Of a DNA stretch of 40,961 nt, positions 8,611-17,203 are shown piece by piece. The stretch is from NCBI GenBank assembly GCA_012837615.1, contig DUQX01000106.1:1-40961 (forward strand). Reading direction: 5' to 3'. Made by a program: the position numbers and the translations under genes. Origin of the DNA: Bacillota bacterium. Its GTDB lineage: Bacteria; Bacillota; Dethiobacteria; DTU022; UBA8154. The notes below the pieces were generated by a model. It saw only the letters and a program-made list of their open reading frames with translations, was not told where the DNA came from and ran no database searches. Position 1 is the stretch's first letter. Every line of letters begins with the position of its first letter.

Positions 8611-10119
8611 ATGGAATTTGCGATGGAACTGAAGGAATTACTGAAATGTCTTCATATAATAAAAGTAAAAGGCCCGACAGATTTTCCTGTTCGCGGCCTG
8701 GAATACCATTCCAGCCGTGTTCAGCCCGGGTTTGTCTTTTTCTGCTTGGGGGGAACCAGGACTGACGGGCATAAATATATTTCCCAGGCCGTTGACGCAG
8801 GGGCAGCAGCTGTTGTGTTGGAGAAAGACCTGGATGTTAATGGAGCAACATCAATTCAGGTTCCCGATGTGAGAATAGCTATGGCGGCGATTTCCGAGAT
8901 TTTCTACGCTTCACCTTCAAAAAAGCTGAGGGTTATCGGGGTGACCGGCACAAATGGGAAAACCACTACAGCTTATCTCATTGAAGCGATTATCTCCGCG
9001 CATAACAAAAAAACAGGTCTGCTGGGAACGATTAAATATAAAATAAATGGGGATAGCTTACCCGTGTTGGCAACTACCCCGGAAGCTCCCGATTTGCAGC
9101 GATTGTTGAGTAAAATGGTGGCCCGGAAGGTGAAATATGCTATCATGGAGGTCTCCTCGCATGCTCTGGAACTAAACAGGGTTTCCGGTTGCGATTTTGA
9201 TATTGCCGTAATGACGAATATTACAGGTGATCATTATGATTTTCATCAGAACAAGGAAAGGTATCTGTTTGCGAAAGCAAAGCTTTTTTCACAGCTGGGA
9301 GGCAGTTTTTTAAAAGGTCCCTTACCCCGTTTTGCAGTCCTGAACAGGGATGATCCGTATTTTGAGTATTTGTTGAGGCAGACAACGGTACAGTCGATTT
9401 CATACGGTATCAAGAATCCCGCCGATGTTGAAGCAAAAAATATAGAGGTGAGGGAGGATGGAATAAACTTTTTACTGTGCTCTCCCTGGGGAAGAGAGGA
9501 GATTTCATTAAACCTCACAGGATATTTTAACCTCTATAATGCTCTGGCAGCAGCATCCGTTGCTCTTCTTGAGGGAGTTCCGCTTTCAACGATAAAAAGT
9601 GCCCTTGCAGGGGTGCAGGGTGTACCAGGGCGCTTTGAGCGCGTTGACTTAGGGCAGGATTTTTTGGTAATTGTAGATTATGCCCACACCCCCGATGGCT
9701 TAGAAAATATTTTACAGACTGCCAAGGGTTTTGCCCAGGGAAAAATCATTACTATTTTTGGCTGTGGGGGAGAAAGGGACAGGGCGAAGAGACCTGAGAT
9801 GGGACGGATTGCCGGGAAGTATAGTGATTATTGCATCCTGACATCTGATAACCCCCGGGGGGAAGACCCGTGGCAAATTATCCGGGAAGTGGAGTCCGGC
9901 CTGCGGGAAAAGAAAGAAATCGGCAGGGGGTATACGGTTCAACCGAACCGCTATGAGGCTATAAAACTTGGAATAGAGCTTGCCCGCCCGCATGATGTTG
10001 TAATTATCGCCGGAAAAGGACATGAAAATTACCAGATTTTCAGCGACTATACCATTCATTTCAGCGATAGGGAAACAGCGGAGGAAATAATACTTAATAG
10101 ATTGAAAAATAAGGTTTAG
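8611..10119 (+). CDS. murE: UDP-MurNAc-L-Ala-D-Glu--2,6-diaminopimelate ligase
   Basis: MurE adds the third amino acid to the peptidoglycan stem peptide, using ATP. The 502-aa protein has the P-loop GVTGTNGKTTTAYL. The substrate signature DNPR (residues 413-416, followed by GEDP) marks meso-diaminopimelate as substrate; lysine-specific enzymes differ here. The start is ATG 8611 with AGAGGA about 7 nt upstream; a second ATG at 8623 is possible. The 172-nt gap to spoVD holds no gene and no clear promoter that I could find. It is followed by murF after 10 nt. Confidence 0.97.
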   Translation: MEFAMELKELLKCLHIIKVKGPTDFPVRGLEYHSSRVQPGFVFFCLGGTRTDGHKYISQAVDAGAAAVVLEKDLDVNGATSIQVPDVRIAMAAISEIFYASPSKKLRVIGVTGTNGKTTTAYLIEAIISAHNKKTGLLGTIKYKINGDSLPVLATTPEAPDLQRLLSKMVARKVKYAIMEVSSHALELNRVSGCDFDIAVMTNITGDHYDFHQNKERYLFAKAKLFSQLGGSFLKGPLPRFAVLNRDDPYFEYLLRQTTVQSISYGIKNPADVEAKNIEVREDGINFLLCSPWGREEISLNLTGYFNLYNALAAASVALLEGVPLSTIKSALAGVQGVPGRFERVDLGQDFLVIVDYAHTPDGLENILQTAKGFAQGKIITIFGCGGERDRAKRPEMGRIAGKYSDYCILTSDNPRGEDPWQIIREVESGLREKKEIGRGYTVQPNRYEAIKLGIELARPHDVVIIAGKGHENYQIFSDYTIHFSDRETAEEIILNRLKNKV

Positions 10120-10129
10120 GGGAAAATAA

Positions 10130-11524
10130 ATGCTTTTTTCTGTGGAAGAGGTAGTAAATGTAACGGGGGGAAAATTGCTGCTGGGGGAGCCCGAAGGATA
10201 TTTTAACGGGGTTATTATAGATTCACGCCAGGCAAAAGGAAAAGAGCTTTTTTTCCCTTTACAGGGAGAAAAAGAAAACGGGCACCGCTATGTTTTGAAT
10301 GCGTTGAGAAATGGCGCATCCGGTTCCCTGCTCGAGGAACGCTACCTCAATGCTTTTAATCTGGAAACCTTTCCCGAAAAAAAGGCTGTTATCGTTGTTA
10401 ACGATAGTCTGCGCTGTCTTCAGGAACTTGCCTTCTACCACCGAAACAAATTTTCACTCCCTTTTATTGCTGTTACTGGCAGCAACGGAAAAACAACTAC
10501 CAAGGATTTGATTTCATCTGTTCTTTCCATGCGATATAATGTGCTTAAGACAGAGGGTAACCTCAACAACCATATCGGCCTTCCTTTGATGCTCTTAAAT
10601 ATAAAAAAGGAACATCGGGTGGCTGTGGTGGAGATGGGGATGAGCGCTCCGGGTGAGATTTCCCTGCTCGCTTCCCTGGCAAAGCCGTCTCTGGGTGTAA
10701 TTACCAATATAGGTGAGGCTCATCTGGGGCTTTTGGGTAGCAGGGAAAACATTGCCAGGGCCAAGGGAGAGCTGCTGGATGTCATGGGCGCGGAAGGGAA
10801 AGCATTTTTAAACGGTGATGATTATTACCTGCGCCGCATGGGGAAAGAATTTAGAGGTGAGACTTTTTACTACGGTTTTCATGAGGGCGTGGACCTGCGC
10901 TCTTTAAACAGCACCGGCTGTGAATTTGGCTCCCGCTTTACAGTTTTATTGCCGGACGGAAAGGTCGAGGATTTCCAAATTCCTCTATTAGGAGGGCATA
11001 ATGTTTATAATGCCCTGGCGGCGATTGCTCTGGGCCTTGAGTTTTCGCTGGAAATTGAAGAAATAAAAGAAAGATTAAGTAAAAGCTCTGTCACGGGGAT
11101 GCGCATGGAAATAAAGCTCTCAAAAAGAGGTTGCTGGGTTATAAATGATTCCTATAATGCTAATCCTACATCTATGAAGGTCGCTTTACAGTCTTTAAAA
11201 GAAGCCGCTGGCAAAGAAAGGGCGATTGCCGTTTTAGGTGATATGCTTGAATTGGGTGCGGTGGAGGAGCAAGAACATTTCAAGGTAGGAGAATATTGTG
11301 CAGCGCTAAATATCGATTATTTGATAACTGTTGGCAATCTTGGATCTGTTATAGCGCGCGGTGCCAGAAGTGCAGGGTTACCGTCTTTCAGGATTATTGC
11401 GGCCGACAGTCACCGGGAAGCTTTGGATTATCTTTTTTCCCTTCCCCAAAAGGGTTCATTTATCCTGATTAAGGGTTCCAGGGGAATGCGTATGGAGATT
11501 ATCGCAGAGGAGCTGCTTGCCTGA
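10130..11524 (+). CDS. murF: UDP-MurNAc-tripeptide--D-Ala-D-Ala ligase
   Basis: MurF completes the cytoplasmic UDP-MurNAc-pentapeptide by adding D-Ala-D-Ala with ATP. The 464-aa protein shows the Mur ligase order: an N-terminal substrate domain, the central ATPase domain with AVTGSNGKTTTKDLI, and the C-terminal domain with NDSYNANPTSMK. Both the P-loop and the latter motif are typical of MurF. The start is ATG 10130, about 8 nt after TAGGGG. It sits between murE and mraY, the normal order of the pathway genes. Confidence 0.97.
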   Translation: MLFSVEEVVNVTGGKLLLGEPEGYFNGVIIDSRQAKGKELFFPLQGEKENGHRYVLNALRNGASGSLLEERYLNAFNLETFPEKKAVIVVNDSLRCLQELAFYHRNKFSLPFIAVTGSNGKTTTKDLISSVLSMRYNVLKTEGNLNNHIGLPLMLLNIKKEHRVAVVEMGMSAPGEISLLASLAKPSLGVITNIGEAHLGLLGSRENIARAKGELLDVMGAEGKAFLNGDDYYLRRMGKEFRGETFYYGFHEGVDLRSLNSTGCEFGSRFTVLLPDGKVEDFQIPLLGGHNVYNALAAIALGLEFSLEIEEIKERLSKSSVTGMRMEIKLSKRGCWVINDSYNANPTSMKVALQSLKEAAGKERAIAVLGDMLELGAVEEQEHFKVGEYCAALNIDYLITVGNLGSVIARGARSAGLPSFRIIAADSHREALDYLFSLPQKGSFILIKGSRGMRMEIIAEELLA

Positions 11525-11547
11525 AATATTTTTAGGAGGCCAAACCA

Positions 11548-12513
11548 TTGTTGCCTGTTTATTCTGCAGCTATTATTGCCTTTTTTTTAAGTATTATTAT
11601 CTGCCCTTTTTTTATTGCTTTTTCACGGCGCCAGCAGTACGGGCAGCAGATAAGGGCGGATGGCCCGCGCGGGCATTTCCGCAAAGCGGGAACCCCTACT
11701 ATGGGCGGTATCGTTTTTTTACTATCATTTCTCTTTACAACATTATTTTTTGCGCCAAAAACCCCCCTGCTTTTCCTGGCTCTCTTTATTACTTTTGGTA
11801 ATGCTTTTTTAGGTTTTATCGATGATTATCAAAAAGTGGTCCGCCGGCGTTCCTTGGGTTTAAGGGCGAGGGAAAAACTGCTGGGGCAGTTTATTTTTGC
11901 GCTGTTATTTTATTTTGCTTTAGCCTTTTCCGGCCATTCTACTGTCGTTAATATCCCCTTTTTTGCGGCACAGATTGATTTTGGACTGTTTTATCCTTTA
12001 CTGATCTTTGTTTTAATAATCGGTTTTTCCAATGCCGTAAATTTAACCGACGGAATCGACGGCCTCGCAGGGGGGACGACTGTTGTGGCTCTTTTGGCCT
12101 TTCTTTTCATCGCTTCCGTTCAAGGAATCCAGGAGATAGTATATTTTTGTGGAACGCTGATCGGGGCTTGTTTTGGCTTTCTGGTCTTTAATTTACATCC
12201 TGCCCGTGTTTTTATGGGAGATGTAGGATCATTATCCCTGGGAACGGCGCTGGCTGTTGTGGCCGTTTTAACAAAGGCCGAGTTTTCCCTGCTTATTATC
12301 GGGGGTGTTTTTGTGCTGGAAACCCTTTCCGTAATTGTTCAGGTAATATCGTTCAGGCTTACCGGGAAAAGGGTTTTTCTTATGAGCCCTCTGCACCACC
12401 ATTTTGAAATGAAGGGTTGGTCTGAATGGCATGTAGTAACCGGATTTTGGGCGCTTGGTTTTTGTTTTGCGGTTCTTGGCTTGCTTGAGTATACACCGAT
12501 TCTGAGGTGGTAA
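11548..12513 (+). CDS. mraY: Phospho-N-acetylmuramoyl-pentapeptide-transferase
   Basis: MraY transfers phospho-MurNAc-pentapeptide from UDP to undecaprenyl phosphate, making lipid I at the inner face of the membrane. The 321-aa protein is strongly hydrophobic, with about ten helices. Diagnostic segments are GTPTMGGI, the Asp pair in FLGFIDDYQK, NLTDGIDGLAGG, FMGDVGSLSLG, and the C-terminal LHHHFE. The start is TTG 11548, 8 nt after TAGGAGG; the next codon is also TTG. Its 3' end carries the ribosome site for murD (GAGGTGG), so the two are tightly coupled. Confidence 0.97.
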   Translation: MLPVYSAAIIAFFLSIIICPFFIAFSRRQQYGQQIRADGPRGHFRKAGTPTMGGIVFLLSFLFTTLFFAPKTPLLFLALFITFGNAFLGFIDDYQKVVRRRSLGLRAREKLLGQFIFALLFYFALAFSGHSTVVNIPFFAAQIDFGLFYPLLIFVLIIGFSNAVNLTDGIDGLAGGTTVVALLAFLFIASVQGIQEIVYFCGTLIGACFGFLVFNLHPARVFMGDVGSLSLGTALAVVAVLTKAEFSLLIIGGVFVLETLSVIVQVISFRLTGKRVFLMSPLHHHFEMKGWSEWHVVTGFWALGFCFAVLGLLEYTPILRW

Positions 12514-12514
12514 A

Positions 12515-13903
12515 ATGATTGGTAAAATAAAGGGAAAAAGGGTCCTCGTTTTAGGCATGGGAAAAAGCGGCCGCGCTGCTGTAAGGCTTTTAATAAAAGC
12601 AGGAGCGTCCAGTATAGTTGCCAATGATCGCAAACAAACAGATCTTTTGCTGAAAGAAGCGGAAGAGTTTTTAGCTTATCCGCAGGTTGAAATTGTAGGA
12701 GGGGGGCATCCCCAGGACCTGCTGGAAGGAGTATCGTTGATAATAAAGAGTCCGGGGATCAGCCCGGAACTGCCGTTTCTAAAGAGCGCTCTGGATAAGG
12801 GTATTCCCGTGTATTCAGAGATCGAACTTGCCTATAATTACACCCAGGCAACTATCGTGGGCATTACGGGTACAAATGGCAAAACGACGACTACTGCCCT
12901 GATTGGAGAGATGTTCCACCGACAATTTTCAGGTGTGCATGTTGCCGGAAACATTGGTTTTCCGCTTTGCCAGGCGGCGATGGTGGCCTCTGAGGAGGAT
13001 ATTATCGTTGCTGAATTGAGCAGTTTCCAGCTTGAAGACACAGATAAATTCAGGGTGCATATAGGCGCCGTTTTAAATATAACTCCGGACCATCTGGATT
13101 ATCACCGGTCAGTAGAAAATTATATCGCCGCCAAGAGGAAGATACTCGATAACCAGAGAAGTGACGATTGGATTGTGACTAACTGGGATGACCCCCAGAG
13201 CAGGAGATTTAAAGATTATGCTAGGGGAAAGGTGCTCCCCTTCAGCAGAAAGGAAGAGCTTAACCCCGGGATATGTATTCAAGATAATACAATTGTGATC
13301 AATTTTTTTACTAAAATATATCATATTTGCTCCGTGGCAGATGTGAAAATTTGTGGCCTGCATAATTTGGAAAATGCCCTGGCAGCTGTTGGGGTAGCCT
13401 GGGCAGCTGGCGTGGGTGCGGAAAACATTGTTCAAACGCTGAGAAGCTTTCCAGGTGTGCCCCACCGCCTTGAGGATGTTGCGGTGCTTTCAGGGGTAAA
13501 GTTTATTAATGATTCTAAAGGAACGAATCCTGACGCCGTAATAAATGCTCTCAGGGCAGTCCGGGGCCCCAAAATATTGATTGCCGGTGGGAAAAACAAG
13601 GGTGGCGATTTTCAACCGTTGGCGAAGGCGTTGAGGGAAGAAAGTGTGAAAAAACTTATTCTGCTCGGGGAAACAGCCCCTCTTCTGGTCTCGGCAGCGC
13701 TGAAGGAAGGCTTTAATAATGTAGAGCTGGTTGCAGATATAAAGGAGGCCGTCTTGAAGGCGTTTTCTTCCGCCTCCTCCGGTGATACTGTTCTCCTTTC
13801 TCCTGCATGCGCCAGCTGGGATATGTTTAAAAATTTTGAGCAGCGCGGAGAAGAGTTTAAGTCGGCTGTATCTTTGTTAAAGAAAGGCCTTGAAAAAGGA
13901 TGA
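12515..13903 (+). CDS. murD: UDP-MurNAc-L-alanine--D-glutamate ligase
   Basis: MurD adds D-glutamate to UDP-MurNAc-L-Ala in the cytoplasm, using ATP. The 462-aa protein begins with a Rossmann-like segment (VLVLGMGKSGRAAVRLL), then the P-loop GITGTNGKTTTTALIG. It also has NITPDHLDYH, HRLEDVA and FINDSKGTNPDA, the last being the MurD signature in the C-terminal domain. It starts one base after the mraY stop codon, and its stop overlaps the ftsW start (ATGA), which indicates translational coupling on both sides. Confidence 0.97.
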   Translation: MIGKIKGKRVLVLGMGKSGRAAVRLLIKAGASSIVANDRKQTDLLLKEAEEFLAYPQVEIVGGGHPQDLLEGVSLIIKSPGISPELPFLKSALDKGIPVYSEIELAYNYTQATIVGITGTNGKTTTTALIGEMFHRQFSGVHVAGNIGFPLCQAAMVASEEDIIVAELSSFQLEDTDKFRVHIGAVLNITPDHLDYHRSVENYIAAKRKILDNQRSDDWIVTNWDDPQSRRFKDYARGKVLPFSRKEELNPGICIQDNTIVINFFTKIYHICSVADVKICGLHNLENALAAVGVAWAAGVGAENIVQTLRSFPGVPHRLEDVAVLSGVKFINDSKGTNPDAVINALRAVRGPKILIAGGKNKGGDFQPLAKALREESVKKLILLGETAPLLVSAALKEGFNNVELVADIKEAVLKAFSSASSGDTVLLSPACASWDMFKNFEQRGEEFKSAVSLLKKGLEKG

Positions 13904-15018
13904 AAAGAGTTCCCACAGAACGAGAATTAAGAAAACAACCGGATTTTGCCATTTTTTTTGCGGTGCTGATCCTGGCGGGCTTCGGCCTGGTAATGGTTTT
14001 TAGCGCGAGTTATATAACGTCGCTGGAATCCAGGGGGGACGCATTTTTCTTTCTCCGGCGCCAGGCTTTCTGGATATTAGTGGGGTTTATGGGGATGTTT
14101 TTTACCTCCGGCATTAGCTACTGGAAATGGCGCAAACTGGCTCCAGCGCTTTTAATTTTAAATTTTTTGCTGCTCTTGATGGTTTTTATTCCCGGGCTTG
14201 GGATAAAGGTTAATGAAGCCCGGCGCTGGATCGGGGTTGGGGGATTTCAGATTCAGCCTGCGGAATTTACAAAAATGGCTTTGATTATATTTTCAGCGGC
14301 CTTCCTGAGCAAAAAAAGTATCAGGATGGATAATTTTTGGAACAGCAGCTTTATCCCTCTATTTGTGACGGGGCTGTCTTTTTTGTTAATTCTTGGTCAA
14401 CCGGACCTGGGGACGGGACTGGCGATTGTTGCTGTGGTAGGTATGATTATTTTTGCTGCGGGGATACCTTTTAAACAGCTGTTTTATCTTGCCATAACAA
14501 GCTTTCCGGTGATCCTTTACCTGGCGTTGAGCGAAGATTACCGGATGAAGCGCATTTTTTCATTTTTGGACCCCTGGGCCGATCCCCTAGACACTGGATA
14601 CCATATTATTCAGTCGCTTTATGCTCTTGGGCCTGGAGGACTTTTTGGTGTTGGTTTGGGTCGGAGCCGGCAAAAATTATATTATTTGCCCGAACCTCAA
14701 AATGATTTTATTTTTGCTATTATTGGAGAAGAACTCGGTTTCTTAGGTGCGGTTACCATTATGCTGCTTTTCTTTATTCTTTTCTGGAGGGGTTTTAAGA
14801 CTTCATTGATGGCACCGGACACCTTTGGAAGTCTCCTGGCTGCCGGGATAACGGGTATGATAACGATACAGGCATTAATTAATATCGGTGTTGTAACGGG
14901 CTCTATCCCAGTCACCGGGATTAACCTGCCTTTTATTAGCGCTGGGGGTAGTTCTATCTTTTTTTCAATGTGCTTGATAGGAATATTAATGAATATCTCA
15001 CGGTATATTCGCAGTTAA
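13900..15018 (+). CDS. ftsW: SEDS peptidoglycan polymerase FtsW/SpoVE
   Basis: This membrane glycosyltransferase polymerises lipid II into glycan strands, working with a class B PBP. The 372-aa protein has about ten transmembrane helices. SEDS signatures are VFSAS in the first helix, GQPDLGTGLAI in the middle, FAIIGEELGF, and PVTGINLPFISAGGSS near the C terminus. It overlaps murD by 4 nt. In spore-formers the copy in this cluster is often called SpoVE and acts in cortex synthesis. With no other SEDS gene in the window, vegetative and sporulation roles cannot be separated. Confidence 0.95.
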   Translation: MKRVPTERELRKQPDFAIFFAVLILAGFGLVMVFSASYITSLESRGDAFFFLRRQAFWILVGFMGMFFTSGISYWKWRKLAPALLILNFLLLLMVFIPGLGIKVNEARRWIGVGGFQIQPAEFTKMALIIFSAAFLSKKSIRMDNFWNSSFIPLFVTGLSFLLILGQPDLGTGLAIVAVVGMIIFAAGIPFKQLFYLAITSFPVILYLALSEDYRMKRIFSFLDPWADPLDTGYHIIQSLYALGPGGLFGVGLGRSRQKLYYLPEPQNDFIFAIIGEELGFLGAVTIMLLFFILFWRGFKTSLMAPDTFGSLLAAGITGMITIQALINIGVVTGSIPVTGINLPFISAGGSSIFFSMCLIGILMNISRYIRS

Positions 15019-15031
15019 AGGGGGCCTAAGC

Positions 15032-16132
15032 TTGAGAATTATTCTTACAGGTGGAGGAACCGGAGGGCATATTTACCCTGCTCTGGCGCTGGCGAGATAT
15101 ATAAAAAAAATAGATCCCGCTGTTGAAATGTTGTTTGTAGGGGCCAGCGGAGGTATGGAAGAAAAAATAATACCCCCTTCTGGATTTAGCCTGTCTACTT
15201 TGCAAGTAAAAGGCCTCCCGCGCAGGGTGAATTTTTCTTTGTTCAAAGCTTTTTACCTGCTGGGAAAATCCAGCGCTCAGGCAAAAAAAATTATTGAGGA
15301 ATTTAAACCGGATTATGTAATCGGAACCGGAGGTTATGCCGCTGCTCCAATTATTCTAGCCGCCCTAGCCTGTCGTGTAAAGGTTATCTTGCACGAGCAA
15401 AATGTTATCCCGGGGATAACAAACCGTTTTCTCGCTCCTTTTGTGTACCGGGTGTGCCTTTCTTTTGCAGCTTCACAAAAGTATTTCCTAAAGCAGTCTA
15501 ACCTTTGTCTGACGGGCAATCCCCGTGCAAGTGAAGTGGGGCATATCAGCAAATCAACTGCCAGAAAAATTTTAAACATGGATCCCAAGCTGGCCTTTGT
15601 GCTGGCGGTAGGGGGTAGCCAGGGTGCCGCCAAGCTTAACCAGTGCATGCTGGATTTTTTATTTAAAGCTTCAGGTGAGGCAGGTTTTCAGATGCTCTAT
15701 ATTACCGGAGAGCGGTATTATGAAAAGGTGATTTCCAGTCTAAAGGACGGCAACCTGCTTGAAATATATGGCCTCCGATTAAAAGTGCTTCCTTATCAGC
15801 GGGAGATGGCGCTGGGACTTGCAGCGGCTGATCTGATTGTGACCAGAGCGGGGGCCACCACGCTGGCAGAGATAACGGCACTTGGTATTCCGGCAATAAT
15901 TATTCCTTCACCTAATGTCGTTCATAACCACCAGTTAATCAATGCCCGGGAACTCTTCAGTAGAGAAGCTGCTGTGCTTATTGAAGAAAACCAATTAAGC
16001 GGCGAGGTTTTGAAAAACAATATTTTATCCCTGCTTAATGATCCCCGCAGGCTTGATCTGATGAAGAGAAAAAGCAAGGAAATAGGATTTCCGGAAGCTG
16101 CGCATAATATTTATAAACTTATGACATCTTAA
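15032..16132 (+). CDS. murG: UDP-GlcNAc--MurNAc-pentapeptide-PP-undecaprenol GlcNAc transferase
   Basis: MurG adds GlcNAc to lipid I to make lipid II, on the cytoplasmic face of the membrane. The 366-aa protein is a GT-B enzyme. It has the N-terminal glycine-rich loop GGTGGHIYPALALA, a second loop at GGSQGAAKLN, and the UDP-sugar site around ITRAGATTLAEITALGIPAIIIP. The start is TTG 15032 behind AAAGGGGGCC. In many Firmicutes murC follows here; in this window the next gene is murB. Confidence 0.97.
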   Translation: MRIILTGGGTGGHIYPALALARYIKKIDPAVEMLFVGASGGMEEKIIPPSGFSLSTLQVKGLPRRVNFSLFKAFYLLGKSSAQAKKIIEEFKPDYVIGTGGYAAAPIILAALACRVKVILHEQNVIPGITNRFLAPFVYRVCLSFAASQKYFLKQSNLCLTGNPRASEVGHISKSTARKILNMDPKLAFVLAVGGSQGAAKLNQCMLDFLFKASGEAGFQMLYITGERYYEKVISSLKDGNLLEIYGLRLKVLPYQREMALGLAAADLIVTRAGATTLAEITALGIPAIIIPSPNVVHNHQLINARELFSREAAVLIEENQLSGEVLKNNILSLLNDPRRLDLMKRKSKEIGFPEAAHNIYKLMTS

Positions 16133-16161
16133 GATAATAGTGGACAAGTATAATAATCACG

Positions 16162-16190
16162 TTGCTTTTATTAGTTGCATAACATATAGT
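16162..16190 (+). promoter_or_regulatory. Sigma-A type promoter before murB
   Basis: TTGCTT (16162-16167) is followed after 17 nt by TATAGT (16185-16190). It sits in the murG-murB gap, where murC is expected in related gene orders. It would give the second half of the cluster its own start site. Confidence 0.55.
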
Positions 16191-16281
16191 ATGAAAAGGG
16201 ATTGAGAAATGAAAATCTGCATTTGTTTTAAGTGCTGTAGCCATGCTTAGAGTTTATAAATTTTTTTTCGGAGTGTTGCAG

Positions 16282-17190
16282 GTGGATTGGAAAAAAGAGC
16301 TGGTTAATATATTAAGCAAACCGCCGCTTACCGATGAACCTATGTCCTTACATACTTCTCTGCGGATCGGAGGCCCTGCGGAAATATTTGCGGTACCGCA
16401 AACCTTTGATGAATTGCGCAGTGTACTGCAGCTGGCTGGTGAGTACAACATCCCCCTTTTTGTTCTTGGTCATGGAACCAACTTGCTGGTGAGGGATGGA
16501 GGCATCAGGGGTATAGTACTGAGCTTGCACGACCTTTCTTCCGGCTGTTCTTTTTTTGGTAATCGGGTAAGAGCCGGGGCGGGGGTATCCCTGTCAAGGC
16601 TTGTCAGGAAAGCTGCCGAAAGGAACCTTAAGGGTCTGGAGTTTGCAGCGGGAATTCCCGGTAGCCTCGGCGGTGCTTTATATATGAATGCCGGAGCTTA
16701 CGGCTCATCTATAAGTGAACTGGTGCGGGAAGTTGTTACCGTTGATTATCTGGGCAATCGTCGGGTAAAGCCCCTTGAAGAGCTGGATTTTTCCTACCGA
16801 TGCAGTTCTTTCCAATCAGAGGAGGTCATTATACTGGAAGGGGTTTTGGAACTTAAACGGGGAAATCATAAAGAGATTATGAACCGCGTTAATGAAATCC
16901 AGAGGAGAAGACAATCCAAACATCCGCAGCTGCCGAGTGCGGGCAGTGTTTTCCGCAACCCTCCAGGAAATATTGCCGGAAAGCTGGTTGAGGGTGCGGG
17001 GTGCAAAGGGATGTCAGTAGGAGAGGCAGAGGTATCACCTCAGCACGGCAACTTTATTGTCAACAAGGGAAACGCTTCTGCTGCAGATGTTTTAAACCTG
17101 ATCGAACTGGTAAAACAGAAGGTAAGGGATACCTACGGGCTGGAGCTGGAGCTGGAAATAAGGGTTATTGGAGAGAAAGGCAGTGAATAG
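16282..17190 (+). CDS. murB: UDP-N-acetylenolpyruvoylglucosamine reductase
   Basis: MurB reduces UDP-GlcNAc-enolpyruvate to UDP-MurNAc with NADPH and bound FAD. The protein (302 aa from the chosen start) has the FAD-binding stretch LGHGTNLLVRDGGIRG and the segment GIPGSLGGALYMNAGAYG. The catalytic serine region is GSVFRNP, and HGNFIVN lies near the C terminus. I chose GTG 16282 because GGAG lies 8 nt upstream and the protein then begins at the usual family position. An ATG at 16243 has no ribosome site and would add 13 atypical residues. The product overlaps the reading frame upstream of murA slightly. Confidence 0.95.
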   Translation: MDWKKELVNILSKPPLTDEPMSLHTSLRIGGPAEIFAVPQTFDELRSVLQLAGEYNIPLFVLGHGTNLLVRDGGIRGIVLSLHDLSSGCSFFGNRVRAGAGVSLSRLVRKAAERNLKGLEFAAGIPGSLGGALYMNAGAYGSSISELVREVVTVDYLGNRRVKPLEELDFSYRCSSFQSEEVIILEGVLELKRGNHKEIMNRVNEIQRRRQSKHPQLPSAGSVFRNPPGNIAGKLVEGAGCKGMSVGEAEVSPQHGNFIVNKGNASAADVLNLIELVKQKVRDTYGLELELEIRVIGEKGSE

Positions 17191-17203
17191 GGGAGAAAAG
17201 GGA

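Noticed and set aside
11517-11801. ORF overlapping the start of mraY in another frame
   Set aside because: mraY in the other frame has clear catalytic motifs. This one is an out-of-frame shadow with aromatic-rich, non-family sequence.
16133-16281. Remnant of murC
   Set aside because: No frame in this short gap resembles a Mur ligase.
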